From positions 14,211,327 through 14,275,326 of the forward strand of contig OX463864.1 of assembly GCA_949825065.1 (NCBI GenBank): DNA of 64,000 nucleotides, given 5' to 3'. The stretch comes from Odontocerum albicorne (Eukaryota; Arthropoda; Insecta; Trichoptera; Odontoceridae). The first letter of the stretch is position 1. Each line of letters begins with the position of its first letter. A program made the position numbers and the translations under genes. The notes beneath the pieces are model-generated. The model had not been told where the DNA came from. It ran no database searches and saw nothing but the letters and a program-made list of their open reading frames with translations. Below, in pieces: positions 61,873 to 64,000 of the stretch.

Positions 61873-62340
61873 TAATAATGAAGGAAAATTAATAATGAAA
61901 AAAAATGAAATAAGCTTGTCCAATCAGCAATGTATAAACTCAAATGTAATGTAATGGCTGTTCACGTTTTAACTAAAAGAATTTTCGAGTTAAGGAGTAC
62001 TTGAGATGTATAAATAACAATTATTCAGAAATTCTTAACCACTTGATTGAGAAAAAAAAACCCTCATTCGATATCGATCTGCGTTTAAGGATTCTACTCG
62101 TGAACCGGAGAGATTACTTACTGCTGGACCATATGGAAATAATCAAGATTGGAAAGAGTGTTAAATTAGTTCTCAACATTATAAATAATCAGGGAAGTCG
62201 ACTCGATTAATAAATAAGTTGGGAATACAAAAATATATTGTTAAATCTATTTCCTATCAGTATAATTTCAAATAATTGTATTTTTCTCTTATTTCGTATG
62301 ATGATATTGTGAACCTATAACCTGTTTTAACAGTGAAATA
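61873..62340. other. Unassigned sequence
   Basis: A 69-codon frame (62001-62210) reads EILNHLIEKKKPSFDIDLRL then VNRRDYLLLDHMEIIKI. It looks coding-like in composition but I cannot assign a family. Confidence 0.3.
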
Positions 62341-62354
62341 AAGATACTAGTATT

Positions 62355-62702
62355 GTAATTTATTTTTATCAAACATTGTTTATTCCACCTTTTTGTGACG
62401 GTATAACCCTACCGGTTTCAAAGCTTTCACCTCATCTTCAGGGGAGCGCAAACAAGACTAAATGCTGTTCGAACTGGTACCGATATACACACTTCAACGG
62501 TTGGAAGCTGGGGGGTGAGAGAAGGCACGACCCAATTTCGGCCAAGAGCGGAGAGTTTTTGGGAAATAACTGTTCAACAGATGTTCCGATCGGTGTACTG
62601 ACTTAGAAATTTCTAGGGCCTCTAATCTGTCCAATTTATTTCCGTTAAAAATAAATTACAATGTCTTTAAACCTCCACAACGTTAATGCCTTAACTATAA
62701 AC
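62355..62702 (-). mobile_element. PLE-like module with exact 14-bp target duplication
   Basis: AAGATACTAGTATT flanks both sides (62341-62354, 62703-62716). On the minus strand: GTTTATAGTTAAGGCATTAA at the start, then GCGCTCCCCTGAAGATGAGG, TGAAAGCTTTGAAACCGGTA, GGGTTATACCGTCACAAAAA and the end AAAAATAAATTAC. The body is inverted relative to the 60.3-kb copy's leading end. Confidence 0.88.
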
Positions 62703-62798
62703 AAGATACTAGTATTATAAGTAAAGTGCAAATATGAATAGTTGAAGTAAAATAGGCACCAAAAACGTACCAAAAAAAAACTAAAAAAAAACTAAGTA

Positions 62799-62837
62799 TG
62801 CAGTTTCGTTCTATATGTCATATAGAACGAAACTGCA
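62799..62837. repeat. Perfect hairpin, 19-bp arms
   Basis: TGCAGTTTCGTTCTATATG, one T, exact inverse. Confidence 0.9.
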
Positions 62838-63380
62838 AGTACATCAAACAAAACCTCTTTAAAATATCAAATAAACAAGAAAATATACATCAATTACATT
62901 TTAGGTGACGCATACGTTTGATACATTTTCTATTAAAATTAATTAATTTTATGTCGCTTAAAAGCTACGTTTTATAAATTAGAAAAACATATATATGATT
63001 TTTTTGTTTAAATACACCATATACAAACCCATATATTTATAATAAATAAAAAATAGTAAAAATATTGTAAATTAAACACAAACGATTAAAAATAATAAAT
63101 TATAAGTGGTAAAACATCCACCAAACGTCATCGTTATCCGCTCAAGGAAAACACCGTCTGTCTAAGGATAAGGGAGTATACGACTTTATTTTAAGAATCC
63201 CATCTTAAAGAGGAAGTAGAGGGGGAGATGGAGGTGGTTGACGGAAGAGATTACTCCAGAGTGGAGTCGGACGGTTCACTGCGGCCGTTTCATCGAATTT
63301 ACGTTTGATTGCGAAATCGTTTCATCGCCTGTTGATTATTTCTTTATACGAGTACATGACAAGATTTTTTATAGATATTA
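62838..63380. other. AT-rich sequence, nothing assigned
   Basis: 63230-63350 carries a 63-codon frame without a known domain. Confidence 0.4.
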
Positions 63381-63382
63381 TA

Positions 63383-63725
63383 ATTTATTATGTATAGTTA
63401 AGGCATTAATTAACACTGTGGAGGTGTAAAGACTTTGTCATTTGTATTGTCAAACACTGTTTAGTCAACAACTTCATACGAGTGTAACACTATAACCCTA
63501 CCGGTTTCAAGGTTTTCACCTCATCATCAGGGGACCAAAAACAAGACAGAATTACATCCGAACTGGTATCGACATTCACGCTTCTAACGGTAAAAAATCG
63601 GGTTAGGGATTGTAGGTGGAGGGAGGGAGAAGACAACTTCAGCAAGTAACGGTAAGATCTTAGAAATGTTATATTTGCCAGATGTTTATTCCAAAAATTT
63701 TGGTCAAGTGAGTCAGTAGGGGAAT
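63383..63725 (+). mobile_element. PLE-like module, diverged copy
   Basis: TAGTTAAGGCATTAATTAAC, ACTGTGGAGGTGTAAAGACT, CCTACCGGTTTCAAGGTTTT, CACCTCATCATCAGGGGACC, GAACTGGTATCGACATTCAC and GGTCAAGTGAGTCAGTAGGG. It lacks the inverted leading end seen in the 62.3-kb copy. Target duplications not identified. Confidence 0.75.
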
Positions 63726-63799
63726 TGCAATATGCAAGATAAAAATGTCTTAATAACTTAATTTTTAATAATAAAATAAATCAAAAACTTATTTTTTTA

Positions 63800-63885
63800 T
63801 TCACCATTTTTTATTTATTTCACTACCGGTTTCAAAGACCTCCGTCTTCCTAGTCGGGTGAAGATGAACTAAATTATGTCTCAAA
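63800..63885. repeat. Second PLE-like family fragment
   Basis: TATTTATTTCACTACCGGTT, TCAAAGACCTCCGTCTTCCT, AGTCGGGTGAAGATGAAC shares the ACCGGTTTCAAAGNCC logic and the TTTCACTACCGGT end with the 10.8-kb palindrome. Confidence 0.5.
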
Positions 63886-64000
63886 TATATTTTTTTCTAA
63901 TTGTAATATGTACAGGAGAGGGGGAGGAGAGTAGAAAATATACTGATTGAATTTACTTCATTATTAAAAATTAATAAAAATTAAAAAAGTAAAACAAGTG

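Overview
This is a repeat-rich, AT-rich stretch of an arthropod nuclear genome, most likely an insect and possibly a lepidopteran. The evidence is indirect. It includes tRNA-derived SINEs with Pol III box A/box B heads, a crowd of decayed non-LTR (LINE) tails whose C-terminal peptides and TGTA-rich 3' ends resemble insect and especially moth elements, several mariner/IS630 relics, hAT and PIF/Harbinger-like MITEs, and a frequent TACGAGTA-type word. I cannot name the species. A 200-base run of N (49547-49746) marks an assembly gap. I found no convincing intact host gene. Nearly every open frame is a transposon relic, a chance frame, or the Ile-Tyr reading of an AT microsatellite.

Labels used below. 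SINE-A: tRNA-like head (GTGGCCTAGTTGGTAAGACG.. and GGGTTCGATCCCC) with a LINE-like tail (TGGTTGGTTGGAAGAGATTG). SINE-B: tRNA-like head related to TGGCCGCGCGGTAACGC, usually on the minus strand, ending in a GGTATAAGGATAC tail. SINE-C: box B GGGTTCGAATCCC followed by a GGCGCT-containing body. SINE-D: minus-strand tRNA-like head with a roughly 214-bp tandemly repeated body. T1-T5: five families of LINE ORF C-terminal tails, T2 being by far the most abundant. PLE-like module: a roughly 340-bp element carrying ACCGGTTTCAAGG and TCATCWTCAGGGG words.

Layout. 1-14 kb: SINE-A/B copies, T1 and T2 tails, a foldback MITE (4426-4908), a Harbinger-like element with a TA MITE nested in it (6485-7410), a LINE C-terminal zinc-knuckle fragment (8984-9244), and palindromes at 10.8 and 12.8 kb. 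14-30 kb: truncated mariner, many T2 tails (one internally tandem-expanded), a mariner inside a segment duplicated again at 44.4-45.5 kb, LINE 3' ends, an IS630/Tc1-like relic, a triplicated SINE-D body interrupted by a hAT MITE with an exact 8-bp target duplication, a second-lineage mariner relic, and about 775 bp of (AT)n. 30-49 kb: T2, T3, T4 and T5 tails, SINE copies, a near-perfect 450-bp palindrome (39425-39873), the second duplicate with a MITE filling a site that is empty in its paralogue, Jockey-like LINE fragments, and a 62-bp minisatellite grown from a SINE-B tail. 49-64 kb: the gap, a seven-copy ~154-bp satellite, a GC-rich insert with a stem-loop and A-tail, a palindromic Harbinger-like MITE, more T2 tails, and a cluster of PLE-like modules with variable-length target duplications at 60.3-63.7 kb.

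Functionally the window reads as intergenic or large-intron sequence built by nested insertion, local inversion and tandem amplification. The most informative items are the dated insertion orders (filled versus empty site, hAT in a tandem array, nested MITE), SINE tails converted into minisatellites, and the PLE-like modules with a hammerhead-like core.
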